Counted from the first letter of the stretch, positions 1 to 8,449 are shown. The stretch: DNA of 64,000 bases from Flavobacteriales bacterium (GCA_016719225.1 JADKAN010000001.1:248001-312000); one strand, 5' to 3'. Notes: generated by a model not told the origin, from the letters alone. Program-made: numbers and translations.

Positions 1-2
1 CC

Positions 3-1235
3 GGCCTGGTGTCCTCCTACATGCTCTGCTTGGCCAGCAATGCTGCCGGCGACCTGTTCGCCGGTGCCTATTTCGGCGGTGGCGTATCGCGCAGCATGGA
101 TAACGGTGCGAACTGGCAGACCCGGAACGATGGCCTGAGCGCCACCGATATCCGGGCGCTCGGCGGCACCAACACGGGCGCTGTGTTTGCAGGCTCCTAC
201 GGTTTGGGCCTGTTCCTTTCGGAAGACCAAGGCCAGAGCTGGGCCGGGGCGAACGGCGGCTTGGATGCGCGTTACCTCCGGGCTTTCGCCAAAGCACCCA
301 ACGGCACCTTGTTCGCCGGTGCGGACTTTGTTGACGGCTATGGTGGCGTTTACCGTTCCACCGACAACGGTGCTTCCTGGGAGGAGATCAACCACGGGGA
401 TGTGTCGCAGGATGTACGCGGCATCGCCGTGAACTCCAACGGGGACGTTTTTCTCGCCACTTACATCACGGGGATCTATCGCTCTGTGAACAATGGGGAT
501 AGTTGGATCGCCATGAACAATGGCCTTTCCTGCCTTAACCTCTGGTCCATCGCCGTGGATGGTGATAATGACCTTTATGCAGGGAGCGCAGGGTGCAATG
601 AGGGCGTGTTCCGTTCCACCAACAACGGGGCAAGCTGGACCTCGGTGAGCAGTTCCTTCTCCTACCAGGACATCCCGGCGCTAGCGGTGGGCGGTAATGG
701 AGCCGTGTATGCTGCGGCAGTGGGTTTCGGCGGAAGCATCTACCGATCGCTGGATGGTGGAGGCACATGGGAAGAAACGGTGAACGGCCTGGACCAGTTG
801 AACACCCAAGCCTTGCTGGTGGATCCCATCGGCCGTGTGATCGCGGGTTCCAGCGCCGGGGCTTCGCTATCCGCCGATGGCGGCGATTCCTGGGTGTCCA
901 TCAACACCGGATTGACCACCTTGGATGTCCGCTCGTTGGGTGTGGACAACACGGGTAAAGTATATGCCGGGACCGCCGGGGGCGGAGTGTTCGAATTACA
1001 GATCCCGGTAAGTATCCCCGAGGTTGCCGGTGCGGCCTTCCGCGTGGACCAGAATGTGCCGAATCCCTGCACGGCGCGAACGGAAGCAACGGTATCCCTG
1101 GCCAATGCGGCCCCGGTAGCGATCACCGTGCGCGATGCCCAAGGCCGCCAAATGGGCATGTGGCCGATCAGCGGGAAGGGCGACCACGTGATCACGTGGG
1201 ATGTTTCCGGCTGGGCGGACGGTGTATACAGCTAA
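3..1235 (+). CDS. T9SS-exported beta-propeller protein, 5' partial, tail cut by a stop codon
   Basis: The gene enters from the left edge of the window, so its N-terminus is missing; the reading frame is open from base 3. The protein is built of repeated propeller blades, each carrying motifs such as VYRSTDNGASW, VFRSTNNGASW and IYRSLDGGGTW, as in sialidase/BNR or photosystem-stability-type propellers. After the blades comes a T9SS sorting domain (VDQNVPNPC, then GDHVITWDVSGWADGVYS), which would send it to the outer surface. The frame stops at TAA 1233-1235. If that codon is read through, the same frame gives SVEGAEGRVVRRMLVAH and stops at 1287-1289, exactly the usual end of such a tail. The TAA is therefore probably a point mutation (or sequence error) of a Tyr codon that removes the last 18 residues of the export signal. 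Ligand and function are unknown. Confidence 0.8.
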   Translation, partial: GLVSSYMLCLASNAAGDLFAGAYFGGGVSRSMDNGANWQTRNDGLSATDIRALGGTNTGAVFAGSYGLGLFLSEDQGQSWAGANGGLDARYLRAFAKAPNGTLFAGADFVDGYGGVYRSTDNGASWEEINHGDVSQDVRGIAVNSNGDVFLATYITGIYRSVNNGDSWIAMNNGLSCLNLWSIAVDGDNDLYAGSAGCNEGVFRSTNNGASWTSVSSSFSYQDIPALAVGGNGAVYAAAVGFGGSIYRSLDGGGTWEETVNGLDQLNTQALLVDPIGRVIAGSSAGASLSADGGDSWVSINTGLTTLDVRSLGVDNTGKVYAGTAGGGVFELQIPVSIPEVAGAAFRVDQNVPNPCTARTEATVSLANAAPVAITVRDAQGRQMGMWPISGKGDHVITWDVSGWADGVYS

Positions 1236-1343
1236 AGTGTGGAGGGTGCCGAAGGCCGCGTGGTAAGGCGCATGCTGGTAGCGCACTGACGCGAGCCGGG
1301 GGAGGGCATCCGCGAACGCGGGACGATGCCAGCAGAACCCTCA

Positions 1344-1374
1344 AAAAGCCTCCGGGACCCTCCCGGAGGCTTTT
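1344..1374 (+). terminator. Rho-independent terminator
   Basis: A 14-bp perfect stem (1344-1357 pairing with 1361-1374) closes on a CCC loop and ends in TTTTGCTTTG. It lies about 55 bp after the natural end of the propeller gene at 1289, supporting 1289 rather than 1235 as the ancestral gene end. Confidence 0.85.
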
Positions 1375-1713
1375 GCTTTGTATAACCGGGGCCGGACGTA
1401 AGCCATGTTGCGGGCTTGTGATCCATGGCAAGCAAAATGGTCTTGCTGGGTGGGCGGCTGTCGGCCCGGCCGTCTTCGGCTCTTCCGCCCGTTGGTTGAT
1501 CCTGCATGGCCCACTGCGAGGCCGTCGTTGTATGTGCTGAGGGACGTGGCTGGTCCATATCCCGTGGGGATGGCGAAGGTGATGAACATGTTCGCGGTGA
1601 GGTCGTACAGGAAAGGCTGGCCCTCCAGATCCCCACCATCATGGACGACGCATGGATGTCATTGTCCGCATTGGTGGAGTAGTGCGGCAACGCGCTACCG
1701 CTATTTGATCATG
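1375..1713. other. Intergenic stretch, nothing recognised
   Basis: About 340 bp between the terminator and the converging gene on the minus strand. Open frames here have no recognisable protein features. No hairpin, repeat or RNA gene was seen. Confidence 0.5.
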
Positions 1714-2571
1714 CTACCGTTTCACCACCTTCTTGAACGCTGCACTCACCCCATCGTCCACCCGCACGAAGTAGGTGCCCGGTGACAGGGATCGCAGGTC
1801 CAAGTCGGATTTTTCCGCTTGGATCGCGATCTTGCTGAGCATCACCTTTCCCAAGGGATCCATTACGGTGATCGACCATCCATTGGCGGGAATGTCGGAC
1901 AGCGTGATCGTCGCCCGGTCCAGCACCGGGTTGGGTGCGATCCCCGCATCAAGCATGGGCTCCTGTGCTGTTGCGAAGCCCACACTCGCGCTTGTGGCTC
2001 CCGCAGCGATCTTCGCGTTCGGGATGCTCTCATAGCCGTAAGCCAGCACGGAGGAATGGACCTCGATATCCACATCAAGTTGGATCCAGCCGTAGTAGGT
2101 CTCTCCATCACCCGCCACGAAATGCACCCCGATGAAACCGGTCTGGGTGATGCAGTTGCCGTAGACCCAGGAACTGAAGTGATGGCCCAGGTTGATGTAT
2201 AGGGGATCGACCCCGGCGTTCGTGGATCCGGGATCCCCGGCATCCATCTCCGATCCATACATCAGTACGGTCGGGCTCAGCTGGACGGGTGCGGGGCTTG
2301 CAATGACCCCATTGCCGATGGGCAACAAGACCCCCACCCCGTGATCGGCACTGGATCCAGCGCTACTGCTGGTGTCGTAAAAACTGAAGTCGATCACCCC
2401 GTCGCCGTCCAGGTCCAACTGCGATGCAGGAAGATTGAAAACAGCATCAGGGTCGATATCCGTGTAGATGATCTGGCCTTTGGCCTCAGAGGTCACGGCG
2501 AGGAAGGCCGCGGCCATTCCGGAGTAACCCATCCATTTGCCGACCGTTCGCGTGGGTAAGTGTTGTGCCAA
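1714..2571 (-). CDS. Secreted protein with T9SS type A sorting domain
   Basis: 285 residues. An N-terminal signal peptide (hydrophobic stretch around residues 17-32, ending near EAKGQ) is followed by IIYTDIDPDAVFN and DLDGDGVIDF, an acidic Asp-rich motif seen in many uncharacterised T9SS substrates. The last 80 residues form a sorting domain: APNPVLDRATITL, then SITVMDPLGKVML, LDLRSLSPGTYFVRV, and the basic end FKKVVKR. It is expected to be exported through the Sec system and then T9SS, and attached to or released from the cell surface. The middle of the protein, about residues 60-190, has no recognised catalytic motif; several GETYYGWIQLDV-like beta strands suggest a beta-sandwich. Function unknown. 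Confidence 0.85.
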   Translation of the reverse strand: MAQHLPTRTVGKWMGYSGMAAAFLAVTSEAKGQIIYTDIDPDAVFNLPASQLDLDGDGVIDFSFYDTSSSAGSSADHGVGVLLPIGNGVIASPAPVQLSPTVLMYGSEMDAGDPGSTNAGVDPLYINLGHHFSSWVYGNCITQTGFIGVHFVAGDGETYYGWIQLDVDIEVHSSVLAYGYESIPNAKIAAGATSASVGFATAQEPMLDAGIAPNPVLDRATITLSDIPANGWSITVMDPLGKVMLSKIAIQAEKSDLDLRSLSPGTYFVRVDDGVSAAFKKVVKR

Positions 2572-2784
2572 GGGGAGGAGTTAGGGAGTTGATCGCCGTG
2601 TTCAATGATGGACGTAGGATACATGTACTACGGGACACGCATCAGGAAATGATCGGATGTCCGGTAGCGCATTCGCAGGATCTACAGGCTCCCACCTCAT
2701 GCGGTGGCTTTTGCTTTCGGTGTGTTGATCATTGGACCGGTCGTATACTGCAGGACCGGACTTGACAAAAACGCCGCCGATCCC

Positions 2785-3198
2785 ATGAACCCCTTTCCTG
2801 TAAAAGGGCTTGTGCCCTACCTCGGCCAAGTAGTGCCCATCCAAAGCTTGCGGCGTAATGCCGACCATGGCTTCACCTATTGTGTACACACCCGCGCAGC
2901 GGACCGGGAACTGTTGGTGCACGGCGAGGTGCCGCATGCGGTGCTGCTTGCTTCCATCGGGGCGGTGGCGCATTATGCGGTGGGGCAGGTGGTGCTGGTG
3001 CAAGGGCGCTACGCGTTGCATGTGATCCACCGCACGTGGTCGTTCCGCCAAGGCACCGTGGTGTACGGCCTGGCGAAGCCGGGTGCCAAAATGGGGATGA
3101 AGACCTACACGGAGGAACAGCTCTTCCAACTGGTGGAGGCCGATGATGTGCCGCCAGCATTCGAAGGGAGGCGGGGCGCGTTGGAGAACCAGTTCTAA
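2785..3198 (+). CDS. Hypothetical protein
   Basis: 137 residues beginning MNPFPVKGLVPYLGQ. The frame is open upstream to 2704, but the ATG at 2785 is preferred because the extra residues look like translated intergenic sequence. No signal peptide, membrane segment or known motif was recognised. The protein has alternating Val/Ala-rich strands (VGQVVLVQGRYALHVI) and a charged C-terminal helix ending LENQF. It stands alone between a secreted-protein gene on the other strand and a long gap. Its composition looks like a real globular protein, but it could be a lineage-specific orphan. Confidence 0.55.
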   Translation: MNPFPVKGLVPYLGQVVPIQSLRRNADHGFTYCVHTRAADRELLVHGEVPHAVLLASIGAVAHYAVGQVVLVQGRYALHVIHRTWSFRQGTVVYGLAKPGAKMGMKTYTEEQLFQLVEADDVPPAFEGRRGALENQF

Positions 3199-3838
3199 GC
3201 CTGGCAGGAAAAAGGAGTACCGCGCCGCACGCCAGTTGCCCAAAGCAATGACGGTCATCGTTCCGGCGGAGCACGCCACCTTTTGGAGGCTTCCTGGAAC
3301 CGACGACTGACGGCCATTGGTTGCGGAGGTAGCCCAGCCGGAAGGCGGCCGGAGGCCGGAACATTGGGGGGCACGCGCGGAAAACGCGAGCAGCGGCTGG
3401 GGGAGGGCTGGTGGTATGCACACGAGTGTAGTGCGTTCCGCCACTGCTAAAGCGCGTTGCCCGTTCTGGAGCAGCGAACCACTGATTTTGGAAGGGATGA
3501 ACCTCCCGGTGAAAGCTGCACAAGTCCTACTTGGGCCAGGAACAACGCGGGTCCGCGTAACCCCTCAACCAGCGGGAGCGAACACCGGCATGCTATTTTT
3601 TGGGACCCGAACGTATCGGAAACATCATGTGAAGTCCGGGAACTTCAAAGCGGGATCAGGATAGAGGTGGATCAAAGCCGCACGTCACGGCCCGCTGCTC
3701 GCTCTGGGATGCACTGCTGGGTAAGCGGGGTGGGCTTGCGGGGCGTGGGAGGGTGGAGCTTTCATCCGTGCCGACGATGGACCGCAGGGCCCATACGTTC
3801 GAGGCCTGATCCACATCGATCGCAAAGCCCGCTACCGA
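3199..3838. other. 640-bp gap without a recognisable gene
   Basis: Short open frames occur on both strands, but their translations have random composition with no motif, signal peptide or plausible start. A short GC palindrome (GGCGGCCGGAGGCCGGAAC region, near 3342) is the only structure noticed. It may hold regulatory DNA or a decayed gene. Confidence 0.4.
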
Positions 3839-4144
3839 TCAACCCAGCCCTTCCGGTATAGTGACCACCCGTTGTACCGGGAATGCGTTCGTAGGCTCCG
3901 ACGCATTCGGGATCACCGTGAACGCGTGCACGATATGCGTGAAGCGCTTGCGGTGCCGGTCGTAATAGAGATAGGGCTTCCTGCGACCCACGAGGGTGTC
4001 CACCGCGGGCACGTCCATCGGCACCACCCACGTGGGCGGTACATCACGCTCCGGTGCTTGTTCCAGCATCGCCTCCGCGCGTTCGCGCAAGGAGCCGCGC
4101 TGGAGCATGTAAACCTTGATGATGGCTTCTTCAATGCCTTCCAT
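3839..4144 (-). CDS. Hypothetical protein, second gene of a two-gene unit
   Basis: 101 residues, starting MEGIEEAIIKVYML. The C-terminal part has a basic strand region (YLYYDRHRKRFTHIVHAF) and the protein ends VVTIPEGLG. There is no signal peptide or membrane helix, so it is probably cytoplasmic. It begins 9 bp after the stop of the lipoprotein gene on the same strand, so the two are probably co-transcribed and perhaps translationally coupled. No family recognised. Confidence 0.6.
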   Translation of the reverse strand: MEGIEEAIIKVYMLQRGSLRERAEAMLEQAPERDVPPTWVVPMDVPAVDTLVGRRKPYLYYDRHRKRFTHIVHAFTVIPNASEPTNAFPVQRVVTIPEGLG

Positions 4145-4153
4145 GTACGTTGT

Positions 4154-4660
4154 TCAATGCACCTCGCCTTCCTGTTCCGGAGGACGCACCGCGTTATTGC
4201 GGAAGTAGGCATTCTTCATCGAGTCCATCCGCGCCATCATTTGCTCCATCCATTGGGTGTTCATCTCCATGCGCTTGCGGAAGAAGTCGTCGTGGAAAAA
4301 GTCGGGGTACAAGATGGAATCGCGGAAGAACAGGTCATTGAATCCCGGATCCGAGAGGAACGGGAACTCCTTGCCGAAACCCGGCCGGAAATCCCGGAAG
4401 AGGCTGTCCATGCGCGCGGGATCCGTGTTGCGGCTTTTGTAGTAGGACGAATAGGTGGAGTCGTAGGCGATCACGTTGCCGTTCGCATCGAACTCCTTGT
4501 TCACATGCACCTCGGTCCTCGGTGTATCCACACGGGCGGCCAAGGTGTCCGCTGGGTCGGGACCGTCCCGGTGTTGCTGCGCTTGTCCGTTACAGGCGGA
4601 AAGCGTGAGGGTCACCAGGGCAAAAGCATGTACCAGCGGGGGTGTTCCAATGGTTTTCAT
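4154..4660 (-). CDS. Predicted lipoprotein
   Basis: 168 residues. The N-terminus is a lipoprotein signal peptide with a LSAC lipobox (Cys 23), so the mature protein should be lipid-anchored in the envelope. The rest is highly charged and rich in Asp, Phe and Met, with DPARMDSLFRDFRPGF and FFHDDFFRKRMEM suggesting amphipathic helices. No enzymatic motif was recognised. It is the first gene of a pair with the 101-residue hypothetical protein, and a strong hairpin separates it from the Hsp20 gene upstream, so the two units are probably transcribed independently. Confidence 0.75.
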   Translation of the reverse strand: MKTIGTPPLVHAFALVTLTLSACNGQAQQHRDGPDPADTLAARVDTPRTEVHVNKEFDANGNVIAYDSTYSSYYKSRNTDPARMDSLFRDFRPGFGKEFPFLSDPGFNDLFFRDSILYPDFFHDDFFRKRMEMNTQWMEQMMARMDSMKNAYFRNNAVRPPEQEGEVH

Positions 4661-4695
4661 GGGTGATCTGTTGTGGGTTGTTGCACACCGGGAGC

Positions 4696-4727
4696 AAGGA
4701 AGGCCGCCTGTCCGGGCGGCCTTCCTT
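4696..4727 (-). terminator. Hairpin terminator after the Hsp20 gene
   Basis: A 13-bp perfect stem (4696-4708 with 4715-4727) and a 6-nt loop lie 17 bp past the Hsp20 stop codon. The T-run is weak, but the position and stem strength fit an intrinsic terminator. Confidence 0.7.
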
Positions 4728-4743
4728 CACTTCACCGGGCCGC

Positions 4744-5190
4744 TCAGCGGATGCTGATCGTGCGTGACTTCGGCTTGGCCTCCTCGGACTTCGGGATGGT
4801 CACCTGCAGTACGCCGTTCACATAGTCCGCCTGGATGGCATCGGCCTTCACGTTCTGTGGGAGCACGAAGCTGCGCTCGAAGGCAGCGCGACCGAACTCA
4901 CGCCGTGTCCACCGTGTGTTTTCTTTTTCTTGGTCCTCCGTGTGTTCACCCCGGATGGTGAGCGTATCATTCACCATCTCCAATTTCAGGTCCTTCTTAT
5001 CGAAGCCCGGGGCTTGCATCTCGAGGCGATAGTCGTCCGTGCCCTCCACGATGTTCACGCGGGGGCCGTGGTCCATTAGGCCATCGCTTCCGAAGAGACG
5101 GGAAATGTTAGCGCCGAAGATCTCGCTGGCCAACCGGTCCACCGGAGAGCCGTTCCTCACCGGTGCATTGCTATACTTTACAATTGCCAT
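4744..5190 (-). CDS. Hsp20/alpha-crystallin small heat-shock protein
   Basis: 148 residues from ATG 5190 (MAIVKYSNAPV). A longer frame exists to 5292, but this start matches the usual length and beginning of Bacteroidota Hsp20 proteins. The alpha-crystallin domain spans about residues 45-140: VNIVEGTDDYRLEMQAPGF, DTLTIRGEH, the FERSFVLPQNV strand and the conserved ADYVNGVLQVTIPK. The C-terminal tail SRTISIR contains the I-x-I anchor that docks into neighbouring subunits in the oligomer. Its role is ATP-independent holding of unfolding proteins in the cytoplasm. It is a single-gene unit bounded by a terminator. Confidence 0.95.
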   Translation of the reverse strand: MAIVKYSNAPVRNGSPVDRLASEIFGANISRLFGSDGLMDHGPRVNIVEGTDDYRLEMQAPGFDKKDLKLEMVNDTLTIRGEHTEDQEKENTRWTRREFGRAAFERSFVLPQNVKADAIQADYVNGVLQVTIPKSEEAKPKSRTISIR

Positions 5191-5633
5191 TGCTTTTTGT
5201 TTTACCCCGGCCACATGGTCGGGGGCGCTGCAGGTGGAACAAACAAAATGCCGTGGCCCCCGCACTGCCAATTTGATCCCGGACTTGATCAAAATTTAAA
5301 AAATGCCGCGCGCTGTCCTGTCGATCTTTCGGCCTCGGCTGATAAAATGGCGGGAGCAATGCGCAACGGGCTCAGCTACGTAAGCCTCGCTGGTGCAAGG
5401 CAAGTGGACTACGAGAGCGCAGGCATGCGCCTTACACGCGTATAGATCATTGGTCGGTTTCGTTACATAGCCCTTTAGCCTACTGGCGTGTCATGCAGGT
5501 GCGTTCATTACCGGTAAAAGGTTACGTGGTGTTGAGCGGGAATAATTCCTTCCCCTCCACCACGTTACCGCGCTAAGCAAGGAAAGACCCGTTGACGGAG
5601 CGGAAGGTGTGGACTCTCGGCGATCCTCGCGTC
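5191..5633. other. Intergenic region upstream of the Hsp20 and cyclase genes
   Basis: About 440 bp of divergent upstream DNA. It is more AT-rich near 5280-5310 (upstream of Hsp20), where a promoter is likely, but no clear -33/-7 pair could be assigned. It contains the inverted repeat at 5520-5569, and the repeat element at 5634-5706 follows it. Confidence 0.4.
5520..5569. repeat. Inverted repeat, possible operator or hairpin
   Basis: GGTTACGTGGTG at 5520-5531 faces CACCACGTTACC at 5558-5569, 11 of 12 positions complementary. The 26-nt spacer itself contains GGAATAATTCC. It lies 225 bp upstream of the cyclase start. It could be a regulator-binding site or a transcript hairpin; there is no T-run. 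Confidence 0.5.
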
Positions 5634-5706
5634 GAAGCTCGCATTCGTGGTGGCTCGACGCGAGCAGCCTTTTGCAGGAGAGCAGCGCGGACCTCCAAAC
5701 AAAAAG
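5634..5706. repeat. Intergenic repeat element, copy 1
   Basis: The core 5655-5706 (starts TCGACGCGAGCAGCC, ends CCAAACAAAAAG) recurs at 7895-7944 with one 2-nt indel and a single substitution. A GAAGCTCGC box precedes the core in both copies (here at 5634). TCGCGTCGA near 5627 and TCGACGCGA at 5655 form a perfect inverted repeat around that box. The two copies bracket the cyclase and the small membrane-protein gene. Confidence 0.7.
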
Positions 5707-5793
5707 ACGCCGAGAGGCAGGAGCGTGGACGCTCGATCCAGGGTGGGTTCCGAGGCGGATTGTCTACAGGGATTTAGGCTATCTTCACGCTCC

Positions 5794-7383
5794 ATGCAAG
5801 CATATGTTGCCACCCTGACCGGAGCACTCAGTCAGGAAGAGCTCAGGTCCATCGAAGCATTCCGGCGGCACAAGCACACGGCCATCCTTGCCATCCTTTT
5901 CACGGATATAGTTGGGAGCACCAGAGCCACGGAGCAGCTGGGAGAGGAGGTGTATTCGCGGCTCAGGCATCTCCGCATCATGGGTCGAGATGACGCTGGC
6001 ACTGTGGTGAAGCAGATCGGCGATTCATTCCTCTGCGTCTTCGCGGAACCTTCCGTGGCCGTGGAGCGGGCTGTGGAGTTCCAGCGAGCACTGCACAGCA
6101 ATAGGGAGCACCTGTCCTCAGGGGGGTATACCATCAAGGTCCGTATCGGTATCCATCTGGGACAAGTCGCCGTGGAGAACTCGTTGCAGGAGGATGTTTT
6201 CGGCAGCCATGTGAACAGGGCGGCCCGGATCGAGTCCGCCGCATCGGCCGGTCAGGTGCTCACCTCCCTTTCGGTGCAGGAGAACACGGTCGGCTGGCTG
6301 AAGACGCACAAGGCTTCGAACATCGGCCAAGCCGCTTATGGCAAGGCGAGATTAAAGGGTATCGATGAACCGGTGGAACTGTTCGGTTTCTTCCCGAGCG
6401 AACTGCCGCCTCCAATGGTGCCGCAGCTGATCCGGAAACAGCGGGGCAGGAAGCTGGCATGGTATGCCGTGGGGAGCATCTGCATTCTTGTTCTTGCTAC
6501 CTCGCTTTTCCGATCGGGCCTAATAGGTTCAGCGAAACCCGATCCACCAGATACGTTGGGCCCCATCTACGTTCAGTTTGAACTGGATCCGCTGGCCCGG
6601 TCGCATGCAGCAGGCCTGGTGGACACGATCGCTTTCAAGGAGTCCTTCATGAGGCAGTCCATCGGCGCATTGTACCCCTACCGGGTGATCGATGAGGAAG
6701 CGCTTAGCGCATCGCTGGCCAGCAAGGGGCAGCTATATCAGCGGCACAGCATCACCGGGTTCGTCGGCAGCGAGTATTTCCGGGACACTTTAGGGTTGGG
6801 AGGTGTGCTACTTGTTTCCCCGAAGAGCGACTCGGGCGTGAAAGGGGATTCGGTCCGGATGCAGCTGGAACTTGATATGTACTATAAAAAGTCGCCCTCG
6901 ATCTCTGGCAGGAACTTGGTTTTCACTTCCACTAGCATGGACCATTCCATCGGTCCGCTTGTGCAAACGATGTACATGTCCACAAAAGCTTGGACGATCC
7001 AAGCACGTGTACTAGCTGTTCAGAATGAACAGCTCACATTCCGCCTCGATAGCGGTGCGATACTGGTGAAGGGTACTCCTTTGCGGTTTATGCGCGAGTA
7101 CAAGGGGGTCATGGGACAACGCCAATGGTCAGAAAGTATCTGGGCGAAACTGGCTTTCCAAAGAACGCAAGACTCCTGCGCAGCATGTTTGGCCAGCCTT
7201 TTGACCGACTCGGTGGAAATGGCCCGCCAAGAACCCCGACCGGAAGCTGCCTTCGCTTACGGGATAAATGTGAATGGGAAGGTACTCACGTTGTACGACA
7301 CAACAGGAACAGCGATGTGGAAAAGGACCAAAGGGTATCCTGACCGCCCTCAGCCAGGCGATCTGTTGTATCTGGATTATTGA
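5794..7383 (+). CDS. Membrane-anchored class III adenylate/guanylate cyclase
   Basis: 529 residues from ATG 5794; the frame is open further upstream but overlaps the repeat element. The N-terminal catalytic domain spans about residues 30-190. ILFTDIVGST carries the first metal-binding Asp (about 38), KQIGDSFL the second (about 77), and VNRAARIES the Asn/Arg that stabilise the transition state. A single membrane helix lies around residues 221-239 (WYAVGSICILVLATSLF). About 290 residues follow without a recognised domain, probably on the far side of the membrane as a sensor. The reaction is ATP or GTP to the 3',5'-cyclic nucleotide; the substrate cannot be fixed from what is visible. The domain order (cyclase first, then membrane, then sensor) is the reverse of the common receptor layout. 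Confidence 0.85.
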   Translation: MQAYVATLTGALSQEELRSIEAFRRHKHTAILAILFTDIVGSTRATEQLGEEVYSRLRHLRIMGRDDAGTVVKQIGDSFLCVFAEPSVAVERAVEFQRALHSNREHLSSGGYTIKVRIGIHLGQVAVENSLQEDVFGSHVNRAARIESAASAGQVLTSLSVQENTVGWLKTHKASNIGQAAYGKARLKGIDEPVELFGFFPSELPPPMVPQLIRKQRGRKLAWYAVGSICILVLATSLFRSGLIGSAKPDPPDTLGPIYVQFELDPLARSHAAGLVDTIAFKESFMRQSIGALYPYRVIDEEALSASLASKGQLYQRHSITGFVGSEYFRDTLGLGGVLLVSPKSDSGVKGDSVRMQLELDMYYKKSPSISGRNLVFTSTSMDHSIGPLVQTMYMSTKAWTIQARVLAVQNEQLTFRLDSGAILVKGTPLRFMREYKGVMGQRQWSESIWAKLAFQRTQDSCAACLASLLTDSVEMARQEPRPEAAFAYGINVNGKVLTLYDTTGTAMWKRTKGYPDRPQPGDLLYLDY

Positions 7384-7530
7384 AGTTGCTGGACCACCCC
7401 TGGTTTTACACTCAGTTGGCGTGCATCCGGTCCAACAACGTAGGTCTGGTTTGTTCACGACCTGCGTGCATGTGCAGTGGTGCAGGTTCTTGAGGTGGAG
7501 AGCCTGCGAATGGTTCGGGCGCGCCAAAAC

Positions 7531-7749
7531 CTATCGCGGCCTGCCGTCCTCAAGTCCAGGTTTTCGCGTTTTCCAAAGACCGAAGACGTTCGTGAGCATC
7601 ACCCCCAGGATCATCCCGATAGCGATGAGCGATACCACCAAGATGGGCCGTACATCCGCACTGCCGGTCAAGTTCCTGTAGTGCACTATCGCCAGCGCAA
7701 GGAGGAATCCAAGTGAAAGAATAGCGGGAACGCGTACGCTTCGTTGCAT
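7531..7749 (-). CDS. Small two-helix membrane protein
   Basis: 72 residues from ATG 7749 (MQRSVRVPAIL). Two hydrophobic segments are visible, around residues 8-24 (ILSLGFLLALAIVHY) and 35-56 (ILVVSLIAIGMILGVML), with a basic C-terminal tail (WKTRKPGLEDGRPR). No family recognised. It converges on the cyclase gene, about 150 bp apart, and both sit between the two copies of the 50-bp repeat. Confidence 0.6.
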   Translation of the reverse strand: MQRSVRVPAILSLGFLLALAIVHYRNLTGSADVRPILVVSLIAIGMILGVMLTNVFGLWKTRKPGLEDGRPR

Positions 7750-7864
7750 GATATCAAATATAAGCGAGCACAACAGGTGCAAGTGCCCATGCTCGAGCTT
7801 GATCAGCCTTTTTTAGGTTGATGAGGTCCAGGGCATCACGAGGTGGTTACGAGGCACGATCGTG

Positions 7865-7944
7865 GAAGCTCGCGCCAGCGTTGGGACAGGTAGGTCGACG
7901 CGAGCAGCCTTTTGCAGGAGCACCGCGGACCTCCAAACAAAAAG
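7865..7944. repeat. Intergenic repeat element, copy 2
   Basis: Core 7895-7944 matches 5655-5706 almost exactly. In this copy the A-rich end runs directly into the terminator hairpin of the minus-strand gene, so on that strand the repeat provides the terminator's T-rich tail. Copy 1 has the same tail without the hairpin. Confidence 0.7.
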
Positions 7945-7961
7945 CCGGCCTCCCGGCCGGC
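7944..7961 (-). terminator. Terminator of the T9SS-tail gene
   Basis: GCCGGCC at 7944-7950 pairs with GGCCGGC at 7955-7961. Read on the minus strand the stem is followed by TTTTTGTTTGG, a good T-tract, 30 bp after the stop codon at 7991. Confidence 0.8.
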
Positions 7962-7990
7962 CATCCATAGGACCCATGCTGTGGATCACT

Positions 7991-8449
7991 TCACCGCTGG
8001 AACCGGACCGTCCGGCCACCGGCCCCTTCGGTGATCTGTGCTACATAGCGCCCTTCGCGCAGTGCGGCCACGTTCATCGCCAAGGCGCTCTTGCCGGGCT
8101 TGGAACGCAGCACCGAGCGTTGCACCCTACGGCCTTGCTCATCGAACACCTCCACGGTGATCGCATGGGCCCGGTCGCTCGCAAAGGCAAGGATCAATTG
8201 GTTGGTGCTACCCCGTTGGTCGCCTTGCCTTCCATCGTCCGTGATCCGCACCGGCGCGGTGTAGGGCACCGGGTCCATGGCCACCGGCCGTACTTCGGTG
8301 CTCGGGGACCGCACCGGCACCGGGGTTAATTGACTGAGCGGTTCTCCTTGTCCGTAGGCCATGCCTACCACGCCCAGCAGGGCCACCGCGGTGAAGGCCC
8401 TGAAGGACCGGTTCCGCCATTGTTCGATCTTTCGTTGTTCTTTTTTCAT
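7991..8449 (-). CDS. Small secreted protein with T9SS-like C-terminal domain
   Basis: 152 residues from ATG 8449 (MKKEQRKIEQWRN). A basic N-region and a hydrophobic core (AFTAVALLGVVGMAYGQ) form a signal peptide. The final 75 residues resemble a T9SS sorting domain: LILAFASDRAHAITVEVFD, then GRRVQRSV, and REGRYVAQI with a basic end (TVRFQR). Between them lies only a short Pro/Val-rich linker, so the protein is little more than a sorting domain with a spacer. Such mini-substrates have no assigned role. It has its own terminator. Confidence 0.7.
   Translation of the reverse strand: MKKEQRKIEQWRNRSFRAFTAVALLGVVGMAYGQGEPLSQLTPVPVRSPSTEVRPVAMDPVPYTAPVRITDDGRQGDQRGSTNQLILAFASDRAHAITVEVFDEQGRRVQRSVLRSKPGKSALAMNVAALREGRYVAQITEGAGGRTVRFQR

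Noticed and set aside
2602..3444. 280-codon minus-strand open frame
   Set aside because: It overlaps the more protein-like plus-strand gene 2785-3198; its His/Arg/Pro-rich translation has no hydrophobic core pattern.
3317..3664. 115-codon plus-strand open frame in the 640-bp gap
   Set aside because: No hydrophobic pattern, motif or neighbour supports it; it stays as unassigned intergenic DNA.
5520..5569. Terminator or riboswitch
   Set aside because: The stem is followed by no T-tract, the loop is long, and no known riboswitch core was seen; kept only as an inverted repeat.
7384..7530. tRNA or small RNA between the cyclase and the membrane-protein gene
   Set aside because: No cloverleaf, T-loop consensus or terminator was found.
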